Positions 50,551-59,948 of a DNA stretch of 64,000 nt are shown here, one piece after another. The notes beneath the pieces were generated by a model, which saw only the letters and a program-made list of their open reading frames with translations, had not been told where the DNA came from and did no database searches. The first letter of the stretch is position 1, and each line of letters starts with the position of its first letter. Both the position numbers and the translations under genes were made by a program. Source of the stretch: Pseudomonas sp. PDM04 (GTDB lineage Bacteria > Pseudomonadota > Gammaproteobacteria > Pseudomonadales > Pseudomonadaceae); the NCBI RefSeq assembly GCF_014851765.1, contig NZ_JACVAI010000004.1, positions 248,001-312,000 of the forward strand, given 5' to 3'.

Positions 50551-51207
50551 ATGCGCCTGGCTTTATTCGACTTGGACAACACCCTCCTGGGCGGCGACAG
50601 TGACCACGCCTGGGGCGATTACCTGTGTGAACGCGGCTTCCTCGACGCCGTGGCCTACAAGACCCGCAACGATGCGTTCTACCAGGACTACCTGGCCGGC
50701 CAGCTGGATAACGCCGCCTACCTGAATTTCTGCCTTGAAGTGCTGGGCCGCACCGAAATGGCCACGCTGGACCAATGGCACCTGGACTACATGCGCGACT
50801 GCATCGAACCCATCGTGCTGCCCAAGGCCATGGCGCTGCTGGCCAAACACCGTGAAGCGGGTGACAAGCTGGTGATCATCACCGCCACCAACCGTTTTGT
50901 CACCGGGCCAATTGCCGCACGACTGGGCGTCGACACCCTGATCGCCACCGAATGCGAAATGGTCGATGGTCGCTACACCGGGCGCAGCACCGACATCCCT
51001 TGCTTCCGGGAAGGCAAGGTGACGCGGCTGAACCGCTGGCTGGAAGAAACCGGGCATTCGCTGCAGGACAGCTACTTCTATAGCGACTCGATGAATGACT
51101 TGCCGCTGCTGGAGCAGGTGGACAACCCGGTGGCGGTCGATCCGGACCCGAACCTGCGCGCCGAGGCCGAGAAGCGTGGCTGGCCGGTGATTTCGTTGCG
51201 AGGCTGA
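50551..51207 (+). CDS. HAD-superfamily IB phosphatase (SerB-like)
   Basis: The 218-residue protein has the HAD motif I LFDLDNTLLGGDSD (about 4-17), motif II IITATNRFVTG (about 110) and motif IV YSDSMNDLPLLEQV (about 175). Its C-terminal cap belongs to the IB group, shared with phosphoserine and histidinol-phosphate phosphatases. The true substrate is unclear. It is divergent from rppH. Confidence 0.88.
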   Translation: MRLALFDLDNTLLGGDSDHAWGDYLCERGFLDAVAYKTRNDAFYQDYLAGQLDNAAYLNFCLEVLGRTEMATLDQWHLDYMRDCIEPIVLPKAMALLAKHREAGDKLVIITATNRFVTGPIAARLGVDTLIATECEMVDGRYTGRSTDIPCFREGKVTRLNRWLEETGHSLQDSYFYSDSMNDLPLLEQVDNPVAVDPDPNLRAEAEKRGWPVISLRG

Positions 51208-51210
51208 CAT

Positions 51211-51280
51211 CGCTATCGCGAGCCGGCTCGCTCCCACAAGAGATCCCCTTCCAGGTGGGAGCGAGCCTGCTCGCGAAAGG
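51211..51280. repeat. REP pair (REPIN), inward-GTGGG type
   Basis: Inverted halves at 51211-51238 and 51254-51280 are about 15 bases apart, between the HAD phosphatase and the convergent DUF2269 gene. Confidence 0.9.
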
Positions 51281-51299
51281 TCCAGCCCGACTCAGCGCC

Positions 51300-51725
51300 C
51301 TAAACCGGCTTGGCCCCCATCAACCCCGCAATCGCGATGAAACAGACAAAACCGAACATCGCCAGCACAACGCTGAACTTGCCCACGCTGCCCGGCGTCC
51401 CCCGCAGCCTGTTCAGCCGCACCAACAGCCAGAACCACGCCAGCGCCGCCACGGTATAAAGCACGCTGGAGGCCAGCAGCCAGGTCTGCCCCAACGGCCA
51501 GCCCACCTGATGCACCATCGACCAGCCGGTAAACGGCAGGCTCAGCAACGCCAGCCCCATCACCAGCCAGACGAAAACCCGAGGCCGCTGCAGCGTGCGG
51601 CTGGCGGCCGTGGCATCCCCCTTGCGCCGGGCATGCCAGACCCAGATCGCCAGCCCCAGCGCGCCGAGCAACAGCAGCACCGTGGCCACGACATGCGCCA
51701 GTTTCAGGGCGGTCAACGTTTCCAT
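51300..51725 (-). CDS. DUF2269 family membrane protein
   Basis: The 141-residue protein has four predicted membrane segments, at about 8-28, 48-68, 78-98 and 117-137. It matches the DUF2269 family, with KLAHVVATVLLLLGALGLAIW and FTGWSMVHQVGWPLGQTWL. No function is known. It lies 39 bases downstream of ilvA in the same direction. Confidence 0.8.
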   Translation of the reverse strand: METLTALKLAHVVATVLLLLGALGLAIWVWHARRKGDATAASRTLQRPRVFVWLVMGLALLSLPFTGWSMVHQVGWPLGQTWLLASSVLYTVAALAWFWLLVRLNRLRGTPGSVGKFSVVLAMFGFVCFIAIAGLMGAKPV

Positions 51726-51764
51726 GGTTCGATTTCCTTATGCGTTGCCCATCAGCGTAGCCGC

Positions 51765-53279
51765 TCAGCCAAGAAACAGCTGGTAAGCCGGGTTGTCGCT
51801 CTCGTCCCAGTACGGATAGCCGATTTCCTCGAGGGCCGCCGGCACCAGATGGCGTTCATCGTGCGGCACCTGCAGGCCCGCAACCACCCGGCCGTCCGCC
51901 GCACCGTGGTTGCGGTAGTGGAACATCGAAATGTTCCAGCGACCGCCAAGCTTGTTGAGGAAGTTGAACAGCGCCCCCGGCCGCTCCGGGAATTCGAAAC
52001 GCAGCACCACTTCATCGACGACCTGGGCCGCGCGGCCACCGACCATATGACGGATGTGCAGCTTGGCCAGTTCGTTGTCGGTCAGGTCCAGCACCGGAAA
52101 ACCCTGCCCGGTCAGGCTGGCAATCAGTGCGCTGCGCGGATCGTTTTCCGGGTGCGTCTGCACGCCGACGAAGATGTGCGCTTCGCTGCCGGTGCTGTAG
52201 CGATAGTTGAATTCGGTGATCTGGCGCTTGCCGATGGCTTCGCAGAAAGCCTTGAAGCTGCCCGGTTTCTCGGGAATGGTCACGGCGATGATGGCTTCGC
52301 GGCCTTCACCCAGTTCGGCGCGTTCGGCCACATGCCGCAAGCGGTCGAAGTTGACGTTGGCACCGGAATCGATGGCCACGAAGGTGTGGCCCGTGACCCC
52401 GCGCTGCTCGACGTACTTCTTGATCCCGGCCACGCCCAGGGCGCCGGCAGGTTCGGTGATCGAGCGGGTATCGTCATAGATATCCTTGATGGCAGCGCAG
52501 ATCTCGTCGGTGCTGACGGTAATCACCTCGTCGACATGATCCTTGCAGATGTCAAAGGTGTGCTGGCCGATCTGCGCGACCGCGACGCCGTCGGCAAAGA
52601 TGCCCACCGTCGGCAGGACCACGCGTTCGCCCGCCGCCATGGCGGCTTGCAGGCAATTGGAGTCATCCGGCTCCACGCCAATGATTTTGATGTCCGGACG
52701 CAGGTATTTGGCGTACGCCGCAATACCGGCGATCAGGCCACCGCCGCCCACCGGAACGAAGATCGCATCCAGCCGGCCCGGGTGCTGGCGCAGGATCTCC
52801 ATCGCCACCGTGCCTTGCCCGGCAATGGTGTGGGGATCGTCGTAGGGGTGGATGTAGACGTAGCCTTTTTCATCGACCAGTTTCAGCGAGTAGGCCAGGG
52901 CTTCCGGGAACGAGTCCCCGTGCAGCACCACTTTGCCGCCGCGTGAACGCACGCCTTCGACCTTGATTTCCGGGGTGGTCTTGGGCATGACGATGGTGGC
53001 TTTGACCCCCAGCACTTTCGCGGCCAGGGCCAGGCCCTGGGCGTGGTTGCCCGCCGATGCGGTGACGACGCCACGGGCGCGCTCTTCGTCGCTCAGTTGC
53101 GTCAGCTTGTTGTAGGCCCCGCGAATCTTGAACGAGAACACCGGCTGCAAGTCTTCGCGCTTGAGCAGAATATGGTTGCCCAGCCGTTCGGAAAGCTGGC
53201 GGGCAGCTTGCAGCGGGGTTTCTACGGCAACGTCATAAACGCGCGAGGTGAGGATCTTTTTGACGTACTGTTCGAGCAT
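51765..53279 (-). CDS. ilvA: Threonine ammonia-lyase, biosynthetic
   Basis: IlvA deaminates threonine to 2-oxobutanoate, the first step to isoleucine. The 504-residue protein has the PLP lysine in SFKIRGAYNKL (about 47-57), the glycine loop VGGGGLIAGIAAY (about 175-187) and two C-terminal ACT-like domains (about 325-504) that give isoleucine control. The length marks it as the long, regulated biosynthetic form. It is divergent from rpiA. Confidence 0.97.
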   Translation of the reverse strand: MLEQYVKKILTSRVYDVAVETPLQAARQLSERLGNHILLKREDLQPVFSFKIRGAYNKLTQLSDEERARGVVTASAGNHAQGLALAAKVLGVKATIVMPKTTPEIKVEGVRSRGGKVVLHGDSFPEALAYSLKLVDEKGYVYIHPYDDPHTIAGQGTVAMEILRQHPGRLDAIFVPVGGGGLIAGIAAYAKYLRPDIKIIGVEPDDSNCLQAAMAAGERVVLPTVGIFADGVAVAQIGQHTFDICKDHVDEVITVSTDEICAAIKDIYDDTRSITEPAGALGVAGIKKYVEQRGVTGHTFVAIDSGANVNFDRLRHVAERAELGEGREAIIAVTIPEKPGSFKAFCEAIGKRQITEFNYRYSTGSEAHIFVGVQTHPENDPRSALIASLTGQGFPVLDLTDNELAKLHIRHMVGGRAAQVVDEVVLRFEFPERPGALFNFLNKLGGRWNISMFHYRNHGAADGRVVAGLQVPHDERHLVPAALEEIGYPYWDESDNPAYQLFLG

Positions 53280-53426
53280 CGGAAAGCATCACTGAGCGGG
53301 TTGGGCAGGGCCAGGGAGTCTAACCCGGCTTTCAGCCGTGCGACCACACGAATCAAGAGGTTTTGGTCGTGCAAGGGGCTATAATGCCGGCCTTTCCGTT
53401 TCCCCCTGCCCGCTTCCGGAGCCCGC

Positions 53427-54101
53427 ATGACCCAGGATCAACTCAAACAGGCCGTGGCCCAGGCTGCCGTCGACTTCATCCTCCCGAAACTCGATGACAA
53501 GAGCATCGTCGGGGTCGGCACCGGCTCTACCGCCAACTGCTTCATCGATGCCCTGGCCCGGCACAAGGGCGCCTTCGATGGCGCGGTCGCCAGTTCCGAA
53601 GCCACCGCCGCGCGCCTCAAGGGCCACGGCATCCCGGTGTACGAGCTCAATACCGTCAGCGACCTGGAGTTCTACGTCGACGGCGCCGACGAAAGCGATG
53701 AGCACCTGAACCTGATCAAGGGCGGCGGCGCAGCCCTGACCCGCGAGAAGATCGTCGCCGCCGTGGCCAAGACGTTCATCTGCATCGCCGACGCCAGCAA
53801 ACTGGTGCCCGTGCTCGGGGCGTTCCCGCTGCCGGTTGAAGTGATTCCAATGGCCCGCAGCCACGTGGCCCGCCAACTGGTCAAGCTCGGCGGCGACCCG
53901 GTTTACCGTGAAGGCGTGCTGACCGACAACGGCAACATCATCCTCGACGTGTTCAACCTGCAGATCACCAACCCGGTGGAACTGGAAACGCAGATCAATG
54001 CGATTGTCGGCGTGGTCACCAACGGCCTGTTCGCCGCCCGGCCGGCGGACCTGCTGTTGCTGGGCACGAGCGAAGGCGTGAAAACCCTGCGCGCGGAGTA
54101 A
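53427..54101 (+). CDS. rpiA: Ribose-5-phosphate isomerase A
   Basis: RpiA interconverts ribose 5-phosphate and ribulose 5-phosphate. The 224-residue protein has VGVGTGSTANCFIDAL (about 27-42), DGADESDEHLNLIKGGGAALTREKI (within about 84-108) and VTNGLFAARPADLLLLG near the end. Length is normal. It is divergent from ilvA, with 147 bases between. Confidence 0.97.
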   Translation: MTQDQLKQAVAQAAVDFILPKLDDKSIVGVGTGSTANCFIDALARHKGAFDGAVASSEATAARLKGHGIPVYELNTVSDLEFYVDGADESDEHLNLIKGGGAALTREKIVAAVAKTFICIADASKLVPVLGAFPLPVEVIPMARSHVARQLVKLGGDPVYREGVLTDNGNIILDVFNLQITNPVELETQINAIVGVVTNGLFAARPADLLLLGTSEGVKTLRAE

Positions 54102-54108
54102 CGCCATC

Positions 54109-54189
54109 CGGGAGCGAGCCTGCTCGCGACAGGGTCTATCAGACAACGTTGAATGTCCGGCCGCATCGCGAGCAGGCTCGCTTCCACAT
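54109..54189. repeat. REP pair (REPIN), outward type
   Basis: Inverted halves at 54109-54133 (GGGAGCGAGCCTGCTCGCG) and 54163-54189 are about 30 bases apart, between convergent rpiA and the first SdiA-regulated-domain gene. Confidence 0.87.
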
Positions 54190-54208
54190 CTGGGTCGAGA
54201 CGTACCGG

Positions 54209-55126
54209 TCAGGGCTGCGCCGGCTTCCTGAACACGTAGAACAGGTTCGGCTCGCTCACCAGGTACAGGGTGCCGTCGTCATCCATGGCGATGCCTTCCG
54301 CTTGCGGCACGGTCTTTTTCAGCCCGTGGCGCCCCTTACCCAATGACAGGGTACTGAGCGGCCGCCCGTCCACATCCAGCTCCAGAATCAGCCCCGACTC
54401 ATCGGAGAGCGCCAGCAAATGGCCGCTGCGTTCGTCGTATTGCAGGCTCGACAAGTCCCGGACAAACATCCCGGCATCGCGCTTGGGATTGTTGACCACA
54501 TGCACCGCGTAGGATTTTTCCGGGTTGTGATGCGGGAACCCCTGCACTTCATAGATCAGCATCGGGTCGCGTTCCTTGGCGACAAACAGGCGCTTGCCCA
54601 CCGAGTCATAGGCCAACCCTTCGAAGCCCTTGTTGCTGCTAATGTGCATGCCCAGCGTCATCTGCTCGGCTTCCGCGGCGTCGAGAAACGTGGTGTCTTG
54701 CTCGACATGAATCTTGATCAGCCGCTGCTGGCGTTCATCGGTGATCACGTAGGTGTCGGCGCTGATGAACTCCACGGCTTCCGGGTCGCCGAAACCGACC
54801 AGGGCAATGCGCCGGATGATCTGCCCCTCGTGGGACAACTCGATCAGTTCGGAATTTTTGTTGGTGACGGTGAACAGGCTCTTGCGCACCGGATCGAAGG
54901 TCAGCGCCGACACGTCGTCATCCAGGCCCTCGATGCTGCGGCCCTCGACCGTGACTTGATAGTGACCCAGCCCGATGGACTGAGCGCTTTCCGGCTGCCA
55001 AAGCGTATTCAGGTTGAACCAGGCGCGCTCGAACAATCGCAGGTACTGGCCGACCGCAACCAGTACGAGCAGCGCGATCGCCAACAGGATCAGCATCAGG
55101 GGTTTGGGACGGGCAAATCGGCGCAT
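54209..55126 (-). CDS. SdiA-regulated domain membrane-anchored protein, copy 1
   Basis: The 305-residue protein has an N-terminal membrane anchor (LMLILLAIALLVLVAVGQYL, about 10-29) and a beta-propeller-like SdiA-regulated domain. Markers are LTFDPVRKSLFTVTNKNSELIELS, GDPEAVEFISADTYVITDE and a closing EGIAMDDDGTLYLVSEPNLFYVF. Function is unknown; the domain resembles strictosidine-synthase-like propellers. A paralogue lies immediately upstream. Confidence 0.8.
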   Translation of the reverse strand: MRRFARPKPLMLILLAIALLVLVAVGQYLRLFERAWFNLNTLWQPESAQSIGLGHYQVTVEGRSIEGLDDDVSALTFDPVRKSLFTVTNKNSELIELSHEGQIIRRIALVGFGDPEAVEFISADTYVITDERQQRLIKIHVEQDTTFLDAAEAEQMTLGMHISSNKGFEGLAYDSVGKRLFVAKERDPMLIYEVQGFPHHNPEKSYAVHVVNNPKRDAGMFVRDLSSLQYDERSGHLLALSDESGLILELDVDGRPLSTLSLGKGRHGLKKTVPQAEGIAMDDDGTLYLVSEPNLFYVFRKPAQP

Positions 55127-55242
55127 TCAGGCAGACTCGGGATCAGGACAGGTGGATGAAATACCACGGCAGTCTGAATTCAAGCTTAATGGCCATTAGC
55201 CCAAGCCTACAACTGAGCGTTATCTTTCCTACAAAACACAGC

Positions 55243-56172
55243 TCAGTGCTGCTTCTCGAAACGATAGAACAGGTTGGGTTCGCTGACCATGTACAGCGTG
55301 CCCGCCTCGTCCATGGTCACACCTTCGGCTCGGGGAATGGTCTTTTTCAGGCCATTGAAACCGCCGAGCAAGGTCATGAAGCTCACTTGTTCGCCCTTCT
55401 CGTCCAACTCCAGCAACAGATGCGAATCAGCGGACAATGCCAGCGTATGCCGGGTGCGTGGATCAATGGCCAGCGCCGACAGATTGCGGATGTCCAATTC
55501 GTCACTGGCCAGCTTTTGCTTGTCGCCGGTCAGTGTCTGACCATCGCTGCTCTTCCAGGTGAACAGTGCCGCGGGCCGCTCTTCACCCAGCAGCATCTGC
55601 TGCTTGTGCGCATCCCAGACGACCGCTTCGAAGGCCTTGTTCTGGTCCTCCGACGGACCGAGATCGTATTTCGGAAAGTTGGCGATATTCAGCTCGCGGG
55701 TGTCGGCGTCGACCTTGACGATGGTCAGCAGATGTTCGCGCTCATCGACGATGGCCAGCAGGCCGTTGCCCATGACCGTCACCGCTTCCGGGTTGCTCCA
55801 GCCCACCAGCGGCATCTTGCGCAGCACTTCGCCCTGCAGGGTCAGCTCGGCCAGGAACGGGTTCTTGCCCATGACCGCGAACAGGGTTTTGGTTTGAGGG
55901 TTGTACGCCAGGTCGGACGCCTCGTCCTTTTCCATCCCCGGCAGGGGCTTGGCATCGATCACCACCCGGTAATCCGGCAGCCAGATGCTTTCCTGGCGTT
56001 CGGCGGGGCTTTCGAAACGCTCAAGCACCCAGAGGATGCCACGGTCGTCCCAATGCATCGCGAACGCGAGGCCGTACGCTGCGGCAACCGCCAACAAAAG
56101 CCAGGAATACCAGCGCATGAAAAAGCGCGGGCGGCGGGCAGTCTTGAGCGTGGGCAACGGTTGAGTGGCCAT
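55243..56172 (-). CDS. SdiA-regulated domain membrane-anchored protein, copy 2
   Basis: The 309-residue protein has the same build as its neighbour: an N-terminal anchor (FFMRWYSWLLLAVAAAYGLAF, within 17-38) and a propeller domain with LAYNPQTKTLFAVMGKNPFLAELT, NPEAVTVMGNGLLAIVDE and EGVTMDEAGTLYMVSEPNLFYRF. The shared end motif and order show that the two arose by tandem duplication. They are 116 bases apart, same direction. Function is unknown. Confidence 0.8.
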   Translation of the reverse strand: MATQPLPTLKTARRPRFFMRWYSWLLLAVAAAYGLAFAMHWDDRGILWVLERFESPAERQESIWLPDYRVVIDAKPLPGMEKDEASDLAYNPQTKTLFAVMGKNPFLAELTLQGEVLRKMPLVGWSNPEAVTVMGNGLLAIVDEREHLLTIVKVDADTRELNIANFPKYDLGPSEDQNKAFEAVVWDAHKQQMLLGEERPAALFTWKSSDGQTLTGDKQKLASDELDIRNLSALAIDPRTRHTLALSADSHLLLELDEKGEQVSFMTLLGGFNGLKKTIPRAEGVTMDEAGTLYMVSEPNLFYRFEKQH

Positions 56173-56317
56173 CGGGGATGCTTTCCAGAAATTCAGGCTA
56201 AGGGTAATAGCACAATTGGGACCGGCTCAGACGCCGCAAGCCCCGGAATTATCCAGACCAGATGTGAAAAAAACGGCAAATGGCGGGATTGCCCTGTGAA
56301 CTCACACACCAATCCCC

Positions 56318-56346
56318 CTGCAGGAGCGAGCAGGTTCGCTCCTGCA
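56318..56346. repeat. Perfect hairpin unlike the main REP family
   Basis: CTGCAGGAGCGA and TCGCTCCTGCAG form a near-perfect palindrome around AGCAGGT. It is a single element, not a pair, and its ends (CTGCAG) differ from the GTGGG REP. It lies upstream of the SdiA pair and downstream of the FAH gene, where it may end the FAH transcript. Confidence 0.7.
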
Positions 56347-56362
56347 GAGCGGGGGCGCCGAG

Positions 56363-57028
56363 TCAGCGCACGCTGCTGGTAAAGCGGCTGGCGCCCGGCA
56401 GTTCGAGGACGATCTCATCGCCCACATTCAGCGGGCCGACGCCCACCGGCGTGCCGGTCAGGATCACGTCACCGGCTTGCAGCGAGAAGCAGCCCGCCAT
56501 GTATTGGATCATCGGCACGATCGGGTTGAGCATCACGCTGCTGTTGCCATCCTGACGGACTTCACCGTTGATGGTCAGGCGAATGCCGATGTCGGTCAGG
56601 TCGGCGAAGGTGCTGCCGGACACGAACGGGGCAATCACTGCCGCGCCGTCGAAGGACTTGGCGATTTCCCAGGGCAGGCCCTTGGATTTCAACTCGGCCT
56701 GCTTGTCGCGCAAGGTCAGGTCCAGGGCCGGTGCAAAACCGGAAATCGCGTCGAGCACTTCCTCACGGCTGGGTTTGGTCGACAGCGGCTTGCCGATCAA
56801 CACCGCGATTTCTGCCTCGTAATGCACCGAGCCACGCTCGGTCGGAATGCTGAAGCCGCCTTCAAGGGGGACGACGCAGCTGCCTGGCTTGATGAACAGC
56901 AAGGGCTCCGTAGGGACCGGGTTGTCCAGTTCCTTGGCGTGTTCGGCGTAGTTACGCCCGATGCACACCACTTTTCCCAACGGAAAGTGGATACGTGTGC
57001 CGTCGACATACTGGTGCTGATAGCTCAT
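56363..57028 (-). CDS. Fumarylacetoacetate hydrolase family protein
   Basis: The 221-residue protein is a FAH-fold enzyme with VVCIGRNYAEHAKEL (about 21-35), the metal-binding acid EXE cluster in HYEAEIAVLIGKPL (about 75), and ILTGTPVGVGPLNVGDEI near the end. The group includes acylpyruvases and oxaloacetate decarboxylases; the substrate is not fixed by sequence. I chose the ATG at 57028. It ends the transcript begun by the neighbouring dehydrogenase, 36 bases away. Confidence 0.87.
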   Translation of the reverse strand: MSYQHQYVDGTRIHFPLGKVVCIGRNYAEHAKELDNPVPTEPLLFIKPGSCVVPLEGGFSIPTERGSVHYEAEIAVLIGKPLSTKPSREEVLDAISGFAPALDLTLRDKQAELKSKGLPWEIAKSFDGAAVIAPFVSGSTFADLTDIGIRLTINGEVRQDGNSSVMLNPIVPMIQYMAGCFSLQAGDVILTGTPVGVGPLNVGDEIVLELPGASRFTSSVR

Positions 57029-57064
57029 GACCGACTCCTGGTTCGTGACTCTTGAATTCAAACG

Positions 57065-58459
57065 TCAAACAGCGAAAATCTTGCCCGGGTTCATGATGCC
57101 ATTCGGATCGAATACCGCCTTGAGCGCTTTCATGTACTCGATCTCAACCGGTGAGCGGCTGTAGGTCAAGTAATCACGCTTGGTCATGCCCACGCCGTGC
57201 TCGGCGGAAATCGAGCCGTTGTACTTCTCGACGGTTTCAAACACCCACTTGTTGACCGTTGCGCACTTGGCGAAAAACTCGTCCTTGCTGAGGTTATCCG
57301 GCTTGAGAATATTCAGGTGCAGGTTGCCGTCCCCGATGTGACCGAACCAGACGATTTCGAAATCCGGGTAATGTTCACCGACGATCGCGTCGATTTCCTT
57401 CAGGAAGGCCGGCACTTTCGACACAGTGACCGAAATGTCGTTCTTGTACGGGGTCCAGTGGGAAATGGTTTCGGAGATGTACTCGCGCAGCTTCCACAGG
57501 TTCTGCAATTGGGTTTCGCTCTGGCTCATCACGCCATCGAGCACCCAGCCCTGTTCGACGCAGTGCTCGAAGGTTTCCAGGGCCTGGTTGGCCACTTCTT
57601 CGGTGGTCGCTTCGAATTCCAGCAGGGCATAGAACGGGCATTCCGTGTCGAAGGGCGCCGGCACGTCACCGCGGGCCATGACCTTGGCCAGGGCCTTGTC
57701 GGAGAAAAATTCGAAGGCGGTCAGGTCGAGCTTGCCCTGGAAGGCGTGCAACACCGGCATGATCGCGTCGAAATCGGCGGTGCCGAGCACCATGGCAGTG
57801 AGGTTCTTGGGTGCCCGGTCCAGGCGCATGGTCGCCTCGACCACGAAACCAAGGGTGCCTTCGGCGCCGATGAACAGCTGGCGCATGTCGTAGCCGGTGG
57901 CGTTCTTGATCAGGTCGCGGTTCAGTTCAAGGACATCGCCCTTGCCGGTGACCACTTTCATGCCGGCGACCCAGTTGCGGGTCATGCCGTAGCGAATCAC
58001 TTTGATTCCGCCGGCATTGGTGCCGATATTGCCGCCAATCTGGCTGGAACCTGCAGACGCGAAGTCCACCGGGTAATACAGGCCCTGTTCTTCGGCAACG
58101 TTTTGCAGGTGCTCGGTGACCACGCCGGGTTGGCACACGGCGGTACGGTCGGTCAGGTTCACATCGAGGATCTGATTCATGTAGTCGAACGACACCACCA
58201 CTTCGCCATTCGCCGCCACGGCCGCCGCCGACAGCCCGGTGCGCCCGCCCGACGGCACCAGCGCCACCTTGTGTTGGTTGGCCCAACGGACAATGGCCTG
58301 GACCTGTTCGATGGTCTTGGGAAACACGATCGCCGTCGGTGCCGGCGCGAAATGCTTGGTCCAATCCTTGCCGTAAGCATTCAGGGAGTCGGCATCGGTC
58401 AGGACCTTGCCAGGCTCGACCAGAGACTTCAGTTCATCAATCAGGGCAGGATTGGTCAT
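57065..58459 (-). CDS. FAD-linked D-2-hydroxyglutarate dehydrogenase
   Basis: The 464-residue protein has an FAD-binding domain of VAO type (VALVPSGGRTGLSAAAVA, about 72-89; GGNIGTNAGGIKVIRYG, about 135-151) and an FAD-oxidase C-terminal domain ending with the family motif SAEHGVGMTKRDYL. Relatives in Pseudomonas oxidise D-2-hydroxyglutarate, a by-product of SerA, and pass electrons to the ETF/respiratory chain. Its position divergent from serA fits that role. I chose the ATG at 58459, because the three earlier ATG options do not improve the match. Confidence 0.87.
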   Translation of the reverse strand: MTNPALIDELKSLVEPGKVLTDADSLNAYGKDWTKHFAPAPTAIVFPKTIEQVQAIVRWANQHKVALVPSGGRTGLSAAAVAANGEVVVSFDYMNQILDVNLTDRTAVCQPGVVTEHLQNVAEEQGLYYPVDFASAGSSQIGGNIGTNAGGIKVIRYGMTRNWVAGMKVVTGKGDVLELNRDLIKNATGYDMRQLFIGAEGTLGFVVEATMRLDRAPKNLTAMVLGTADFDAIMPVLHAFQGKLDLTAFEFFSDKALAKVMARGDVPAPFDTECPFYALLEFEATTEEVANQALETFEHCVEQGWVLDGVMSQSETQLQNLWKLREYISETISHWTPYKNDISVTVSKVPAFLKEIDAIVGEHYPDFEIVWFGHIGDGNLHLNILKPDNLSKDEFFAKCATVNKWVFETVEKYNGSISAEHGVGMTKRDYLTYSRSPVEIEYMKALKAVFDPNGIMNPGKIFAV

Positions 58460-58663
58460 CGACAGAACTCTCGAACAATTCATGGTCATCCTGAGAACGC
58501 TTCACGTCGCAGGAACGGGTGTTTAGCGGGGCGCTTATGCTAGCATACCGACCCCGCAGCATAGTGCCCAACGGCGCTGCTGCGGCGACGGCTTTGTTGC
58601 CGTCGGGGTCAGCTCCAGGCTGTTCCTTCCTGCCATTTTTCTCCGGGATACAGGTTTACGCAG

Positions 58664-59893
58664 ATGAGCAAGACTTCTCTCGATAAGAGCAAGATCAAGT
58701 TCCTTCTTCTCGAAGGCGTCCACCAATCGGCTGTCGACGTCCTCAAGTCGTCCGGCTACACCAGCATCGAGTACCTCACCGGTTCTCTGCCGGAAGCCCA
58801 ACTGAAGGAAAAGATCGCCGATGCTCACTTCATCGGCATTCGCTCCCGCACGCAACTGACCGAAGAGATCTTCGACCACGCGAAGAAGCTTGTGGCGGTG
58901 GGTTGCTTCTGCATCGGGACCAACCAGGTTGACCTGAACGCGGCCCGCGAGCGCGGCATCGCCGTATTCAACGCGCCGTACTCCAACACCCGCTCCGTTG
59001 CCGAGCTGGTGCTGGCCGAAGCGATCCTGTTGCTGCGCGGCATCCCTGAGAAGAACGCTTCCTGCCACCGTGGCGGCTGGATCAAGAGCGCGGCCAATTC
59101 CTTCGAGATCCGCGGCAAGAAGCTGGGCATCGTCGGTTACGGCTCGATCGGCACGCAGCTGTCGGTCCTGGCCGAAGGCCTGGGCATGCAGGTGTACTTC
59201 TACGACACCGTGACCAAGCTGCCACTGGGCAACGCGACCCAGGTCGGCAACCTGCACGAACTGCTGGGCATGTCCGACATCGTGACCCTGCACGTGCCGG
59301 AAACCGCTGCGACCCAGTGGATGATCGGCGAGAAGGAAATCCGCGCCATCAAGAAAGGCGGCATCCTGATCAACGCCGCTCGCGGCACCGTGGTCGAGCT
59401 GGACCACCTCGCGGCGGCCATCAAGGACAAGCACCTGATCGGCGCGGCCATCGACGTATTCCCGGTGGAGCCACGCTCCAACGACGAAGAGTTCGAAAGC
59501 CCGCTGCGCGGCCTGGACAACGTGATCCTGACCCCGCACATCGGCGGCTCCACGGCCGAAGCCCAGGCCAACATCGGTCTGGAAGTGGCGGAAAAACTGG
59601 TCAAGTACAGCGACAACGGCACCTCGGTATCGTCGGTGAACTTCCCGGAAGTGGCCCTGCCGGCTCACCCTGGCAAGCACCGCCTGCTGCACATCCACGA
59701 GAACATTCCGGGTGTGATGAGCGAGATCAACAAGGTCTTCGCCGAAAACGGCATCAACATCTCCGGTCAGTTCCTGCAGACCAACGAGAAAGTCGGCTAC
59801 GTGGTCATCGACGTCGACGCCGAGTACTCGGACCTGGCGCAAGAGAAGCTGCAGCACATCAACGGCACCATTCGTTGCCGCGTGCTGTTCTGA
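58664..59893 (+). CDS. serA: D-3-phosphoglycerate dehydrogenase
   Basis: SerA oxidises 3-phosphoglycerate in the first step of serine synthesis; known Pseudomonas SerA also reduces 2-oxoglutarate to D-2-hydroxyglutarate. The 409-residue protein has the NAD fold GIVGYGSIGTQLSVLAEGLGM (split about 155-175), the catalytic His in TPHIGGSTAEAQ (about 290) and a C-terminal ACT domain (about 335-409). Length and layout match the E. coli type enzyme. It is divergent from the hydroxyglutarate dehydrogenase gene. Confidence 0.97.
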   Translation: MSKTSLDKSKIKFLLLEGVHQSAVDVLKSSGYTSIEYLTGSLPEAQLKEKIADAHFIGIRSRTQLTEEIFDHAKKLVAVGCFCIGTNQVDLNAARERGIAVFNAPYSNTRSVAELVLAEAILLLRGIPEKNASCHRGGWIKSAANSFEIRGKKLGIVGYGSIGTQLSVLAEGLGMQVYFYDTVTKLPLGNATQVGNLHELLGMSDIVTLHVPETAATQWMIGEKEIRAIKKGGILINAARGTVVELDHLAAAIKDKHLIGAAIDVFPVEPRSNDEEFESPLRGLDNVILTPHIGGSTAEAQANIGLEVAEKLVKYSDNGTSVSSVNFPEVALPAHPGKHRLLHIHENIPGVMSEINKVFAENGINISGQFLQTNEKVGYVVIDVDAEYSDLAQEKLQHINGTIRCRVLF

Positions 59894-59909
59894 TCGCGAC
59901 TTGAGCGAC

Positions 59910-59938
59910 AAAAAAGGGAGCCCTCGGGCTCCCTTTTT
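59910..59938. terminator. Bidirectional terminator between serA and the DUF4399 gene
   Basis: AAAAAGGGAGCC and GGCTCCCTTTTT form a strong stem with a short loop, flanked by A- and T-runs. It can serve both convergent genes. Confidence 0.94.
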
Positions 59939-59948
59939 CATGCACGGG

